Source: Peptidiphaga gingivicola (lineage in GTDB: Bacteria > Actinomycetota > Actinomycetes > Actinomycetales > Actinomycetaceae). Taken from it: a DNA stretch of 64,000 nucleotides. This document shows, piece by piece, positions 8,578 through 17,326 of this stretch (the stretch's first letter is position 1; each line of letters begins with the position of its first letter). The stretch is from contig NZ_LVZK01000001.1 of the NCBI RefSeq assembly GCF_001652275.1, forward strand, positions 806,001 through 870,000, given 5' to 3'. The translations under genes were made by a program, and so were the position numbers. The notes beneath the pieces were generated by a model. The model worked only from the letters and a program-made list of their open reading frames with translations, was not told where the DNA came from and did no database searches.

Positions 8578-10781
8578 TTCCTTGCCTCCTGGGAAGCGGC
8601 CGCGGGGCCGTTTCCGTTCGTCGAATCGCTGTTTCCTCTGTCTGCCCTGCTTGTTTGGCTGGTGATGCCTTTTTGAACTGTGTCGTTTTGTTGGTCTGTC
8701 GCGCTCTTGTGGCCTGCTGCGCCTTCTTGGCCTGTTTCTTTTCTTGCCAGTTCCTCCAGATAGCTTTGCGGCAACAGGTCGGCCAACTCGATCAGATCGA
8801 AGACGAGATCTGGCCCGCCGATCGCGTCCAGCAGATTGCTTAGCTCGCCGCTGGAGTCCTTGGCGGCTTGCCACTCGGCGTCGATTTTCTCGTCTGACTT
8901 CTGCTTCTTGGCTTGGGCCTGCTCGGCGCTTGAAGCGATCTCCTCCCTGGCCGCGTCAGACTGGAGCTTCCTGATTCGCGCCGCCCTGGTTTTCGGGAAG
9001 GCCAAGGGCTCTTCGTTTCCGTCGGCCGGCTTCAATCCTTTGAAAAGCGCGGTGCGCTCGCACATCTCTTTCCATGCGGGGTGTTCGCGCAGAGCGGGGC
9101 GTTCATGCGGGTCCTCCGCTGCTTCCTCGGATGTGTCGGATTGGCGTTTCTTCGCCCTGCCCTCGGTGTCACGTTCGGCAATCACCTTGAACGGCCGCCG
9201 AGTGAAAGACTTATAGGAGCGCAACAGCTCGTCGGGGTCCAAAACGGTTGAATCGAACAGCACGTGAAAGTTAAGAGTGGAGCATTCTTTTTCGGGCTCT
9301 TTGCCGAGGGCCTTCGCGCTCTTGATGAGCCTTTCCGCGAGGTCATAGGCGATGTGGAAAGGGAACTTCCTGGGGACGATCGCGACGCCCGCCGCGGCCG
9401 TCATTGGGCCTCCTTGCTTTTCACTCGCGCTTTCTGCATTCTTGCTTTCTCTTTCCGAGTCTTTGCCGTTGTTGCCTGCGCTTTCGCCCGCGCCGTCTGC
9501 GCTTCTGTCTTTCCCTATGCTTTTGGCGGTCCCATCTGCGCTTTCAGCTTTTTCATCTTCACCGGTGCTTTCTGTGCATCCTCCTGTGCCTTGCCTACTT
9601 TTGGGGCCCAGATACTTGAGCAGTGCATCTTTGCCGGTCTCTTCTTCGAACGCGGTGAGGAACTTTTCCGTGAAAGGCAAAGCGTAAGTCGCATCGGTGA
9701 TGACGGTGGCGTCGTCTCCGCCGAGGATCACCGGCACGACGGGGATCGCCGCGATGTCTTTGACGTCTTTCTGGGCCAGGGAGGCGACCCTCGCCCAAGC
9801 GGTGAGGAAGGAAATCCGCATCGCCTTTTCAAGGCGTCTGTTGATTTCGAGGAGGAAGCGGCGGAGGGCGTCCGGGGACTTGTGCGGGTCGTCCGTTGGG
9901 CCCGCACTGGCGGATTCTCCCGCGACGCCTGAGCTGCTCTGCTCAGCAAGAACTTCTGAACGGAAGACGCCGTCGGGGATGGTCTCAAGCGACTTCTGAA
10001 GGTTGCGCATGATCTCGCCGACGCCGTTGCCGTCAATGTGAATGACCGCCACCTTCGAGAGGCGCTCGTCCTCCGTGCGATCCCTGCCGTCGACTGTCTC
10101 GGAGCTAATCGACCTTGCAAGCTTTTCTTCGAGCATAGTCGGGTCGCGGGTCAGAAGATCTTCGCGCCCCAACAGATCGTGACGCCTTCCTAGCTCTTCT
10201 AGATCCTTCTGTTCGACGGCTAGTTCGATGAAACTGAGGCGCGCAGCGATGGCGTGATGTCTGCAAACCCTGCTTGAAAGCGAAAGGGCGGTCGCCTTGT
10301 CGTCCCGCGCCTCGTCGCAGACGCCCAATCGCGACGACGCCGGAAGCGCCGAGTCTCGTCCGCGCTGAAGGAAAGGCATCTGCGAGAATCTCGCCTGCGC
10401 GGGAGGACGATTGAGCGCATACTCGACGGCTGTCTTGTGCACTTTCCTGAGATCGGAATCGCTGACGTGGGGATGTTCGACGTCGCCGGAATCGTTGAGG
10501 TCGACGAAGACCCCGGAGACGTCCAATCCTGGTGCGGCGGAAAAGGCCTTGCGGGTGACTTCGCCGATGAGCTTGCGTGCATCGTCTTCGGTCGCGACGG
10601 TCAGGATGACCTTGCCGGACGACTTCGAGACCCAGCCGAACTTGTCGATGCACTTGGCCGCTTGCTCGGTCCAGTCGGCAAGCTGTGTAATGAGGTAGGA
10701 GGCCCCTACGTTTTCGCGCAAACGCGGGGAAGAGAAGACAAACCGCTGATTTCCGTTGGTCTCCAGCATGATGAGTTTCAT
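8574..10781 (-). CDS. cas10: Cas10, type III-D-like, GGDD palm, no HD domain
   Basis: The 735-residue product starts MKLIMLETNGNQRFVFSS followed by LRENVGASYLI, an opening typical of Cas10 proteins without an HD nuclease domain. VAVIHIDGNGVGEIM (residues 244-258) belongs to the first cyclase palm and VPVILGGDDATV (349-360) carries an intact GGDD at 354-357, so nucleotide cyclase or polymerase activity is expected. In known type III systems this activity makes cyclic oligoadenylates (or SAM-AMP in some III-B systems) when target RNA binds. With no HD domain, target-activated DNA cleavage is unlikely. A Gly/Ser/Glu-rich linker (about 395-460) follows the palm. It is the first gene of the minus-strand operon and overlaps csx10 by 4 nt; its promoter must lie in 10782-10956, shared with the divergent ancillary genes. 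Confidence 0.93.
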   Translation of the reverse strand: MKLIMLETNGNQRFVFSSPRLRENVGASYLITQLADWTEQAAKCIDKFGWVSKSSGKVILTVATEDDARKLIGEVTRKAFSAAPGLDVSGVFVDLNDSGDVEHPHVSDSDLRKVHKTAVEYALNRPPAQARFSQMPFLQRGRDSALPASSRLGVCDEARDDKATALSLSSRVCRHHAIAARLSFIELAVEQKDLEELGRRHDLLGREDLLTRDPTMLEEKLARSISSETVDGRDRTEDERLSKVAVIHIDGNGVGEIMRNLQKSLETIPDGVFRSEVLAEQSSSGVAGESASAGPTDDPHKSPDALRRFLLEINRRLEKAMRISFLTAWARVASLAQKDVKDIAAIPVVPVILGGDDATVITDATYALPFTEKFLTAFEEETGKDALLKYLGPKSRQGTGGCTESTGEDEKAESADGTAKSIGKDRSADGAGESAGNNGKDSERESKNAESASEKQGGPMTAAAGVAIVPRKFPFHIAYDLAERLIKSAKALGKEPEKECSTLNFHVLFDSTVLDPDELLRSYKSFTRRPFKVIAERDTEGRAKKRQSDTSEEAAEDPHERPALREHPAWKEMCERTALFKGLKPADGNEEPLAFPKTRAARIRKLQSDAAREEIASSAEQAQAKKQKSDEKIDAEWQAAKDSSGELSNLLDAIGGPDLVFDLIELADLLPQSYLEELARKETGQEGAAGHKSATDQQNDTVQKGITSQTSRADRGNSDSTNGNGPAAASQEARK

Positions 10782-10956
10782 TCAAGCCCTCCTTTGGGCT
10801 ACTGAGATGTACACGAGAAGCCTAGTACTTTTCGGCCGAGTTTTCACGACTTTTTCTTCGGAAAATTTTGAAATGGTATGGACGCTTCCGAAGCGGTAAG
10901 ACTAGGCTTGTTCCGGGGGCCGGTTGCGGTCCCGTTCACTCAAAGAGGAGGCAGCG
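10782..10956. promoter_or_regulatory. Divergent control region between cas operon and effector genes
   Basis: This 175-bp spacer must contain both the cas10 promoter (minus) and the effector promoter (plus). It is locally A/T-richer than its surroundings. Visible elements are a long-range inverted repeat, AAGCCTAGTACTT (10818-10830) against AAGACTAGGCTT (10898-10909); a perfect hairpin with TTTTC/GAAAA arms and a TTCG loop (10852-10865); and a palindrome with CGCTTC/GAAGCG arms (10883-10895). A good ribosome site, AGAGGAGG, lies before the effector ATG at 10957. These symmetric sites suggest a repressor or activator acting on both directions, but no regulator gene is adjacent. Confidence 0.6.
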
Positions 10957-13572
10957 ATGACGCTTATCATTCACGCAGTAGGCGACGGCGATCTGGGGAT
11001 CGACGTCTTTGCCAAAGGACACAAAGAAAAAGAAGAAGTTCTTAGGCAGCGAGAAAAGCGAATATGTCATTTGTGGACGCTCATTGATTCAGATGATTGT
11101 AAAAAACTTGCTAGCGCCATTTTTGATCTGGATTATTCCCCTTTAATCGATAATATTACTAATAGATTTCCTTACGCTTCTTTGCGGCAAATGTTCAGCC
11201 ATATAGGCGGCAAAATAGACCGAAATAATGGGTATAAAACTGTTCGTTTGAGAATTCTCTACACGTCTTCGGGCGAAAGATCGACTGAAACAATCTTTGA
11301 AGTGCTGCAGGCGTCTCTTGAGAAGCTAAATGACGCTGGCCTGATACGAGACGTCTTCGGATTCGACTTAGAAGTGGATTCTGCCGAAAGCAGCTTAAAA
11401 GAGTCAGAAATGCAGGAAATGAAGATTGGAGTTGAGTACGGCGATGTACTTATCGATGGAATTTCGGGATCTCATAAAGTCGTTCTTTCTTTGCTAGGCA
11501 ATGCAGATGCAGAAGGATTGTCCTGGTGCGTTCTAATAGCAACCTCGAAGCACAAAGTCAGAGAAATTAGTCGAGAAGACGCCGGTATCGGCGCATTTTA
11601 CTGGTTGAGAAGCGTAGGACGCATAAAAGAATGTCTTGATATTGCACCGTCCATCAACATCGAATTGTCGGAAGACGAACTTAAAGAGATGAGAAGTATA
11701 GAAGAGAGCTTGGATCGTCTTCAAAAACTAGAAGATGGCATCAGCGAAAACGATCTAGGACGAGTTGCGTTGGTCGATATGGTACGCGCTGATGTCGGCG
11801 CAGGAATACCCGTGCGCGCTTGGATACAGAAGCACTATGAGAACTTGCTTCGGGACGAGGATCCGAAGGCTAGTTCTGTCTTCTGGTTGAAGGAGGGGCA
11901 TGTTGAGGAAGGCTCTCCCTACTCGATCCAGGCGGGGGACGCAGTTAAGAATGCCGAACGCCGTTGTGAAATGATGGGCAGCAAGGCATACCGGGCCGAT
12001 AAGTGGTTAGCTGGTCAGACGGACGGCAGGACCAGGATCTCTTTGCTTAATAAGGCCGGGAAGGACGCCACACACGAGGCACGTGAACCCTCGTCAGAGG
12101 ACATCCAAGCGGTATTCAACTCGGAACTGCGTGAGATCGTGCCTTCGTGGATGAAACGCCCTGACAAAGGAAGCGTTTTAGTCGTTTTTGCCCAAGGCAA
12201 TAAGAACCGACCTCCGACGGTTGTGCAGAAGATCCTGGGTCGAGAAGCGTCGCGTGAGATTGTGACTGCCTTTCCCCGCGCGACACTACGTGACAAACCC
12301 AGCATCCCCATAGATTTTATGATTTTGCATTCCTCAAACTGTCAGTCATGTGTGGCTGCCAAGGAATGTCGCGACTCAGTCCCTCAAAACATGTGGAATC
12401 GGTGGCAGAGAAATTCATTACCGACTTTGAAAATGTACGAGGATACGTCGGATACTGAGGAAACCGCATCGAAACATGCTGCATCACTGTCGACTGCGGC
12501 AGGCGCGGCTTCGGATAGATCGGCTGATGAGGTCTTTGACCAAGTAGAGCAAATCGTTCGTGAGAATCTTGAGCGAGTTAAGCCAGCGGTTGTGATACTA
12601 GGAGCGACGGGACAGAAGGAAGCGGTCTTTGGCGCATTGCGCGCGGCCAAATCGTGGTGTGCTATGCAGGCTGCTCCGCTTTTTCTTGTGAGTTTTGTCG
12701 ACGAGGAAAGCAGCGGCAATCGATCGTCTTGGCCCGACCGAAAGGAGAATCAGCGCCAACAGGAACAGCCGAGGGCTTCTCAGCATGAGATCCAGCTTCA
12801 TCGTTTTGCGATGGGGCGCGAATCCGAGAAAGCCCTGTTAGAGACAGCCTCCTCTTGTCTCGATAACTTCGAGCTTCTTTCTGCCATGAGAGTTCTAGCT
12901 GCGGGCGACGCTGATATGCGTAGCCTTTCAGAAGACTGCGAGTGCCTTCGAAACGGTTATCTTAGGGCATATAACGCGAAAAACACGGAAAAGGATCTGC
13001 ACATCGAGACGATTCTTGGTGTTCTCGAAATGGTTAAGGAGCTATGGAGTTCGCAATCTCTCGGTGCGGATACGAGAGTTCGTCTTGCCGTTATGGTTGG
13101 AGAGATGCTTAAGCATTCTCCAGTGTCTAAGAAGAAAGTTGATGCGATACTGAATCGCCCCCTTCTGGGTTCTCAGTCGCAACGCTTTGGAAAAAGGGCT
13201 TCGCATAAATGTCTGTCGTCTCTTGATGAGTTGACCAGTCTCGAGATCAACGGACTCCAGTGTCTGTTTCAACTGGTTAGAAACCGAGTGGCTTTTGCTC
13301 ACGGTGAGTTTACAGCCGATGGTGCTGTAAAAGCGCTTATGAAAGAGCGGAGGTTGGCTCTTGATTTCGACGATTACAAAGGATTGCTCGAGAAGATGAT
13401 CGAGAGCATAAAAATACGCTTGAAGGGACTGGATCCGGTCTCGGAGTCTCAGGATGAGACCACAGACGAAAGTTCGGAAACAGGTTTAGACTCGTGGAAA
13501 AGCACTTATCAAAAGACCCGACGGAAGATCCGGAACAAGCTCTCCGCGCTGTCGAGCCCTTCTAAACGCTGA
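10957..13572 (+). CDS. Candidate type III ancillary effector with Rossmann/CARF-like and HEPN-like regions
   Basis: An 871-residue protein beginning MTLIIHAVGDGD; start 10957 is preferred over the in-frame ATG at 10924 because AGAGGAGG precedes it. I do not recognise it as a named family. Three parts stand out. Residues 164-198 (IDGISGSHKVVLSLLG and following) and 543-580 (PAVVILGATGQKEAVFGALR then APLFLVSF) look like beta-strand/loop/helix units of Rossmann or CARF type. Residues 765-800 contain LVRNRVAFAHGEF, giving R777-x4-H782, the HEPN RNase signature. A Cys cluster, NCQSCVAAKEC (461-471), may bind metal. The layout suggests a Csm6/Csx1-like RNase activated by a Cas10 product. The gene is visibly richer in A/T than the cas operon, especially in its first 1.2 kb, consistent with separate acquisition. 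The HEPN reading needs a structure-based check. Confidence 0.6.
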   Translation: MTLIIHAVGDGDLGIDVFAKGHKEKEEVLRQREKRICHLWTLIDSDDCKKLASAIFDLDYSPLIDNITNRFPYASLRQMFSHIGGKIDRNNGYKTVRLRILYTSSGERSTETIFEVLQASLEKLNDAGLIRDVFGFDLEVDSAESSLKESEMQEMKIGVEYGDVLIDGISGSHKVVLSLLGNADAEGLSWCVLIATSKHKVREISREDAGIGAFYWLRSVGRIKECLDIAPSINIELSEDELKEMRSIEESLDRLQKLEDGISENDLGRVALVDMVRADVGAGIPVRAWIQKHYENLLRDEDPKASSVFWLKEGHVEEGSPYSIQAGDAVKNAERRCEMMGSKAYRADKWLAGQTDGRTRISLLNKAGKDATHEAREPSSEDIQAVFNSELREIVPSWMKRPDKGSVLVVFAQGNKNRPPTVVQKILGREASREIVTAFPRATLRDKPSIPIDFMILHSSNCQSCVAAKECRDSVPQNMWNRWQRNSLPTLKMYEDTSDTEETASKHAASLSTAAGAASDRSADEVFDQVEQIVRENLERVKPAVVILGATGQKEAVFGALRAAKSWCAMQAAPLFLVSFVDEESSGNRSSWPDRKENQRQQEQPRASQHEIQLHRFAMGRESEKALLETASSCLDNFELLSAMRVLAAGDADMRSLSEDCECLRNGYLRAYNAKNTEKDLHIETILGVLEMVKELWSSQSLGADTRVRLAVMVGEMLKHSPVSKKKVDAILNRPLLGSQSQRFGKRASHKCLSSLDELTSLEINGLQCLFQLVRNRVAFAHGEFTADGAVKALMKERRLALDFDDYKGLLEKMIESIKIRLKGLDPVSESQDETTDESSETGLDSWKSTYQKTRRKIRNKLSALSSPSKR

Positions 13573-13620
13573 TGTGGCACGCGCGGGAAAGATCCGTTGA
13601 GAGTCAATAGCTAGAGGTGG

Positions 13621-16104
13621 ATGATGCAAGCCATCAACTCGTCCGACGCCGTCGCTCCGCAGCAGGGCACCGGCTTCACTCGCTTGAAAGACCCCAGTCA
13701 GATGCGGATGGTGCTGATCGTCGAAGCTGTTGCGCGTTCTGGCTGGGAAGCGACTTTTGGTGCCGAAAACCCGCTCAACAAAGGAACGGAGGCTGTGGGC
13801 GTCTGGGAGGCAAGGCCTTTCTCCGTCAAGGTCAAGGGGTCGAACAACTATTTGTATAGACGTAGCCGAGAGATGGGTTTTCGCCCCGAGGCTGCAAAAC
13901 AGATTCTGGGGGAGGGCGTGCGCCGATCGCTTCGGCTGCCGGAACTTGTTGATCACGTCTGCGACGAAACGAGCCGCACAGCTCTGCGGATAGGCGCGCT
14001 CGAAGCGTTGTGGGTACAAAATGAGTCAGACGGGCGCAACAGCAGTGGGCGCAACGGGTGCAGGTTCCTTCTGGCCGTTCACGCCGTCGCCGGAACGCCG
14101 CAAGTCGGTGCCGTTGCGAACGTTTCGGAGCGCGCCGCCGCTGCGGGCACGTTGGAAAGCGGCGTCGCTGGAACGCCGGGAAACGCTGGAACGCCGGGAA
14201 ACGCTGGAACGCCGGCAGGCTGCTCGCCAGACTATCCGAGTCTCTATCGAACATTGCGGTGGCGGGAAAAATTCCCAGAATTCGCGTCCACCCTCACCCG
14301 AATCCTTGAAACCCACGGCGGATGCCCGGCGGGCAGCGTCATGTTTCCCGGCGCGAACGCCGAATGCCCGTCCGATGTCCCCTCAATCTTCACGATAACG
14401 TGGGTGCCGTGCGCGGAAACCGCCGCGTGGATCCTCGCTTCCGACGTCGGAGGCGAGGACGCGGCCGCACGGCCCGCCGCTTCCCCCGCCGTTCCGGCCG
14501 CGGCTTCCGAGCTGCTGGGCGACCCCGCCGGCGCGGCTGTCGCCCTGGGCTTTCCCGCTGATCGGCCCGCCGGAGTCGCCGGGCAGGGCGGCTGCGATGC
14601 TAGCGCTGGCCGCAGTGCGAGTGACGGCCGACATGTCGGCGGTGAGGACGGTGCCCGTGGTCCCCGTGTTGGCCGCGGCGCGAGCGTTGCGGGTGGGGAC
14701 CGCAGTGTCCGCGTTGGCTCCGATGCGAGCGTGGCGGGCACGGTCGGCAATGTCGGCGGTGCTGGTGTTGCGGGCGCGGTCGGCGATGCGGGCGACGCGG
14801 GCGCGGTTGGCAACGCGGGCGACGCGGAGCCATTGTTCCTCGAGGACCTCGGGGGACTGCAGCACGGGTTGCACGTGCCGGTCGCTGAAGAGGTTCTCGA
14901 GGAAATCCGGCAAGAGACCGAAGAGGCATGTGCGTCGGGCGGTGAAACGTCGGCGGCGTCCGGACGGCGCTTGCCCGGAGGGACAGCGCACAGACGGACG
15001 ACGCCCGGACGGACGGCACCCGGAGAGACGGCACCTGGAGGGATGTCGCAAAGAGTGGCGATTCGCGGAGGATCCGTGCTGAGGGCCCCGTCTGGAAAAG
15101 CGACGTCAAGGAAGGCAGGCAGTGACGCGATGCCGAGCGACGTGTCGCTCGGCCGGGCTGCGGTTGCGGCGTCGGGCTGGAAATGGGGGTATCTACCCTC
15201 GCCGGAAGGCTTCGAGCTCGGGGAAGAAATCTGGGACGAGGCCAAGCGCGCGCTGCACAGGCTTTCGCGAAGCTGGGCGGTCAGCGTGTACCGCCACGGC
15301 GCGGCCTACCTGCAGCGGCGCGAGGATGATTTCTCGCTTTATGCGCTTCAGCGAATGTGCACGCGGCACGTGGACGTCTATCTTCTGACGCTTTTCAACC
15401 GCATCAGGGTGCGGACATTCTCCGAAAAGCTCGCGGCGCTCGCGGCAGAGCTGGAGGAGACGGCCAACGGCCTCTTTGCGGACCGGGGAAATGCGGCAGA
15501 AGGAAGCGCTTATCGCGTGGCGTCGGTTGGCGTCGCCCCTGGCTCGGGAGGCGAAATACCGCGAAACTCGGCGGAAACCGAGGAGGCGCTCGAACGTCTC
15601 ATCGCAAAGGCCCTTGCGCTCGACAGTGACGCGGTCGCCTTCCTCGCCGCCGAATGGTGGACGAACGTCGACGTCGGATACGGGACTCAGACGGACAAAG
15701 TGCTCGAATGGGCGCAGAAAGCCGGGCGTCTTGACAGCGCCGTCGATCGCGTGGTGGAGCAGTCCCGGATGCTGCGCGACAGCGTGCAAACCCTGCTGGA
15801 CCGTCAGGAACGCCAGATCGAGAAGCAGAACCAAGAGATCGAGCGGGAGCAGCAGCGCTCGGCGCGCGTCATGGAATGGGCGGTAGGGTGCCTCGCATTC
15901 ATTGGAATGCCGATGACGGCGGTGCTCGAACTTTGGATCAACTGGGATTTGGACAACTATCCCGCGACGCGGGCCTTCTGGCCGTGGTGGCCGATTTTCA
16001 TCGCGGGCATGCTCGGCTCGATCGTTTTCGGGTTGCTTGCGGTGCGGCGGCTGGGCAGGCGCTCGCGGCGCTCGGGCAGGCGCTCGCGGCGATCCGGCCG
16101 GTGA
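13621..16104 (+). CDS. CorA-like membrane protein, candidate type III effector
   Basis: The 827-residue product begins MMQAIN after the ribosome site AGAGGTGG (the second ATG at 13624 is equally possible). It lies 48 bp after the HEPN-like effector on the same strand, probably in one transcript. The C-terminus has the CorA plan: long helices, a charged coiled coil (about 712-749, RQERQIEKQNQEIEREQQRS), transmembrane helix 1 (about 750-773), a short acidic loop and helix 2 (about 787-806), then a repetitive Arg/Ser tail. The CorA GMN pore motif is not present; FIGMP occupies helix 1. CorA-family proteins occur beside type III systems, and one III-B example is a membrane effector that responds to SAM-AMP. 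Residues about 150-190 and 270-510 are Gly/Ala/Val/Asp and Thr/Pro minisatellite-like sequence. The N-terminal domain is unrecognised. Confidence 0.65.
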   Translation: MMQAINSSDAVAPQQGTGFTRLKDPSQMRMVLIVEAVARSGWEATFGAENPLNKGTEAVGVWEARPFSVKVKGSNNYLYRRSREMGFRPEAAKQILGEGVRRSLRLPELVDHVCDETSRTALRIGALEALWVQNESDGRNSSGRNGCRFLLAVHAVAGTPQVGAVANVSERAAAAGTLESGVAGTPGNAGTPGNAGTPAGCSPDYPSLYRTLRWREKFPEFASTLTRILETHGGCPAGSVMFPGANAECPSDVPSIFTITWVPCAETAAWILASDVGGEDAAARPAASPAVPAAASELLGDPAGAAVALGFPADRPAGVAGQGGCDASAGRSASDGRHVGGEDGARGPRVGRGASVAGGDRSVRVGSDASVAGTVGNVGGAGVAGAVGDAGDAGAVGNAGDAEPLFLEDLGGLQHGLHVPVAEEVLEEIRQETEEACASGGETSAASGRRLPGGTAHRRTTPGRTAPGETAPGGMSQRVAIRGGSVLRAPSGKATSRKAGSDAMPSDVSLGRAAVAASGWKWGYLPSPEGFELGEEIWDEAKRALHRLSRSWAVSVYRHGAAYLQRREDDFSLYALQRMCTRHVDVYLLTLFNRIRVRTFSEKLAALAAELEETANGLFADRGNAAEGSAYRVASVGVAPGSGGEIPRNSAETEEALERLIAKALALDSDAVAFLAAEWWTNVDVGYGTQTDKVLEWAQKAGRLDSAVDRVVEQSRMLRDSVQTLLDRQERQIEKQNQEIEREQQRSARVMEWAVGCLAFIGMPMTAVLELWINWDLDNYPATRAFWPWWPIFIAGMLGSIVFGLLAVRRLGRRSRRSGRRSRRSGR

Positions 16105-16195
16105 AGCGGCGCTTTGCGGGCGCAAGCAGCGCCGGGAGTGGAATGCTCGGCGGCCAGAGGCTTTCGCCGCAGCAGCGGGTGCAAGCGGCGACGCG

Positions 16196-17008
16196 TCACG
16201 CCGTCGGCTCGACCCTGAGCACACCCATGCCGAACCCGGTGTGAGAGCCGACGTTGGTGAATCGCGCCAGAGCCATGAGGCGCGAAAACAGCCGCACCTG
16301 GGATTCGTCGGCGTCGTCGCGCGCGCGAATCCGGAGGCTCCCCTCGGAGGCTTCGATTCGTCTCGCGGACAGACGGCCGCGTCCGCCGCCGGGAGGCATG
16401 CCGAGGCCGATGCGGACGATATGGGTGCGGTCTTCGACGGCGAAGGCCTCGGCGACGGCGGCCCGGTCGACGCGGTCGGGCGCCGTCGCGCGGTCCCATG
16501 CCCACCAGCGGTTTTGAAGGCTGGTGGCCAGCGACGCCGCTGTGATCTCGGGGATGTGCCGCCCCTTCGACGTGAAGACGACCGGCGTGAGGATGCGCAC
16601 GTCCCACGCTGTGGCGGCGTCGGCGGCGGCAATGTCCTCCCAATTGACGCGTTCGAGCACCTGGGCTTCGAGCGCGGCAAGCGCGGCCGTCGACTCGCCT
16701 CCGTTTCCCACGTAGAGCACGCCGCCCCAGGCGAGCCAGGCGTCGAGCGGGTCGAGCAGCCTGTCGTCCAGCAAACGCAGTTCGACGCCGAATCTTCCCG
16801 GCGCTTGTGTCATGTCGCCGAGCGAATACGGCTTTGGACCGCCGACGTCGTGCGCGGGCCGCGCGGCGAGGGCGGGAATGCGGCGTGCGCGCTCGGTCGA
16901 AATTCCGGACGGAAGGTCGAAGATACGCCCGACGGCGGCGTGCAGGCGACGCGGCGTGGCATGGACGGCCCCCGGGGAGTCGAACTGGATGAACACTGTG
17001 CTCGGCAT
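16196..17008 (-). CDS. cas6: Cas6-family CRISPR RNA endoribonuclease
   Basis: A 270-residue protein with Cas6 hallmarks: an N-terminal RRLHAAVGRIFDL with a candidate catalytic His near residue 23, GPKPYSLGDM about residue 58, and a C-terminal glycine-rich loop, ARFTNVGSHTGFGMGVLRV, ending at the C-terminus. Cas6 cuts the pre-crRNA at the base of the repeat hairpin. The repeats here have a GCACC/GGTGC stem followed by exactly 8 nt (ATTGAGAC), the 5' handle expected from this cut. The gene is convergent with the CorA-like gene (91 bp apart) and divergent from array 1, so cas6 and the array leader share the 17009-17326 interval. Confidence 0.9.
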   Translation of the reverse strand: MPSTVFIQFDSPGAVHATPRRLHAAVGRIFDLPSGISTERARRIPALAARPAHDVGGPKPYSLGDMTQAPGRFGVELRLLDDRLLDPLDAWLAWGGVLYVGNGGESTAALAALEAQVLERVNWEDIAAADAATAWDVRILTPVVFTSKGRHIPEITAASLATSLQNRWWAWDRATAPDRVDRAAVAEAFAVEDRTHIVRIGLGMPPGGGRGRLSARRIEASEGSLRIRARDDADESQVRLFSRLMALARFTNVGSHTGFGMGVLRVEPTA

Positions 17009-17326
17009 GCTTCTGTTCTACCCGGTATGCCGGCCTATGTTCTACCCGGTCCACCGTGGCTGCGCGGGGGGCAATCGATGGTGGCCTTGACTGCGGTGTT
17101 TACCGTGGCGTAGTCGTGAGGCGTCGGTTTTTCGGCTTGAGTTCGTTGGAAGTCGGTGGCGTACTGGTGGGTAGGGGCGTCGGCGGCGCTGGGGTGGTTT
17201 ATGGCGGTTTTCTGCGGTTGTGTGGTTTAATTGGATCGGTGTGAGCCGGTCGAGTGTGGTGCTTCCTAGGTCGGCGGCGATTTCGCTTCGGTAAGCGGCG
17301 TTGTGGCGCTGTTTTTTGGGGGTGGA
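17009..17326 (+). promoter_or_regulatory. Leader of CRISPR array 1 and divergent cas6 upstream region
   Basis: No gene is visible in these 318 bases. The right part (17224-17326) is similar to 20657-20759 before array 2: both have GGTtTAAT or GGTcTAAT at the same distance of 103 nt from the first repeat, and a shared block ending GTGGCGC exactly 17 nt before it. This marks the segment as the array leader and sets transcription on the plus strand. A GTTTTTTGGGGG run lies just before the first repeat. Confidence 0.75.

Noticed and set aside
8578-8874. 99-codon N-terminal extension of the csx10-like frame
   Set aside because: It overlaps cas10, is made of Arg/Lys/Gln shadow sequence, and the ATGA overlap at 8574-8577 marks the real start.
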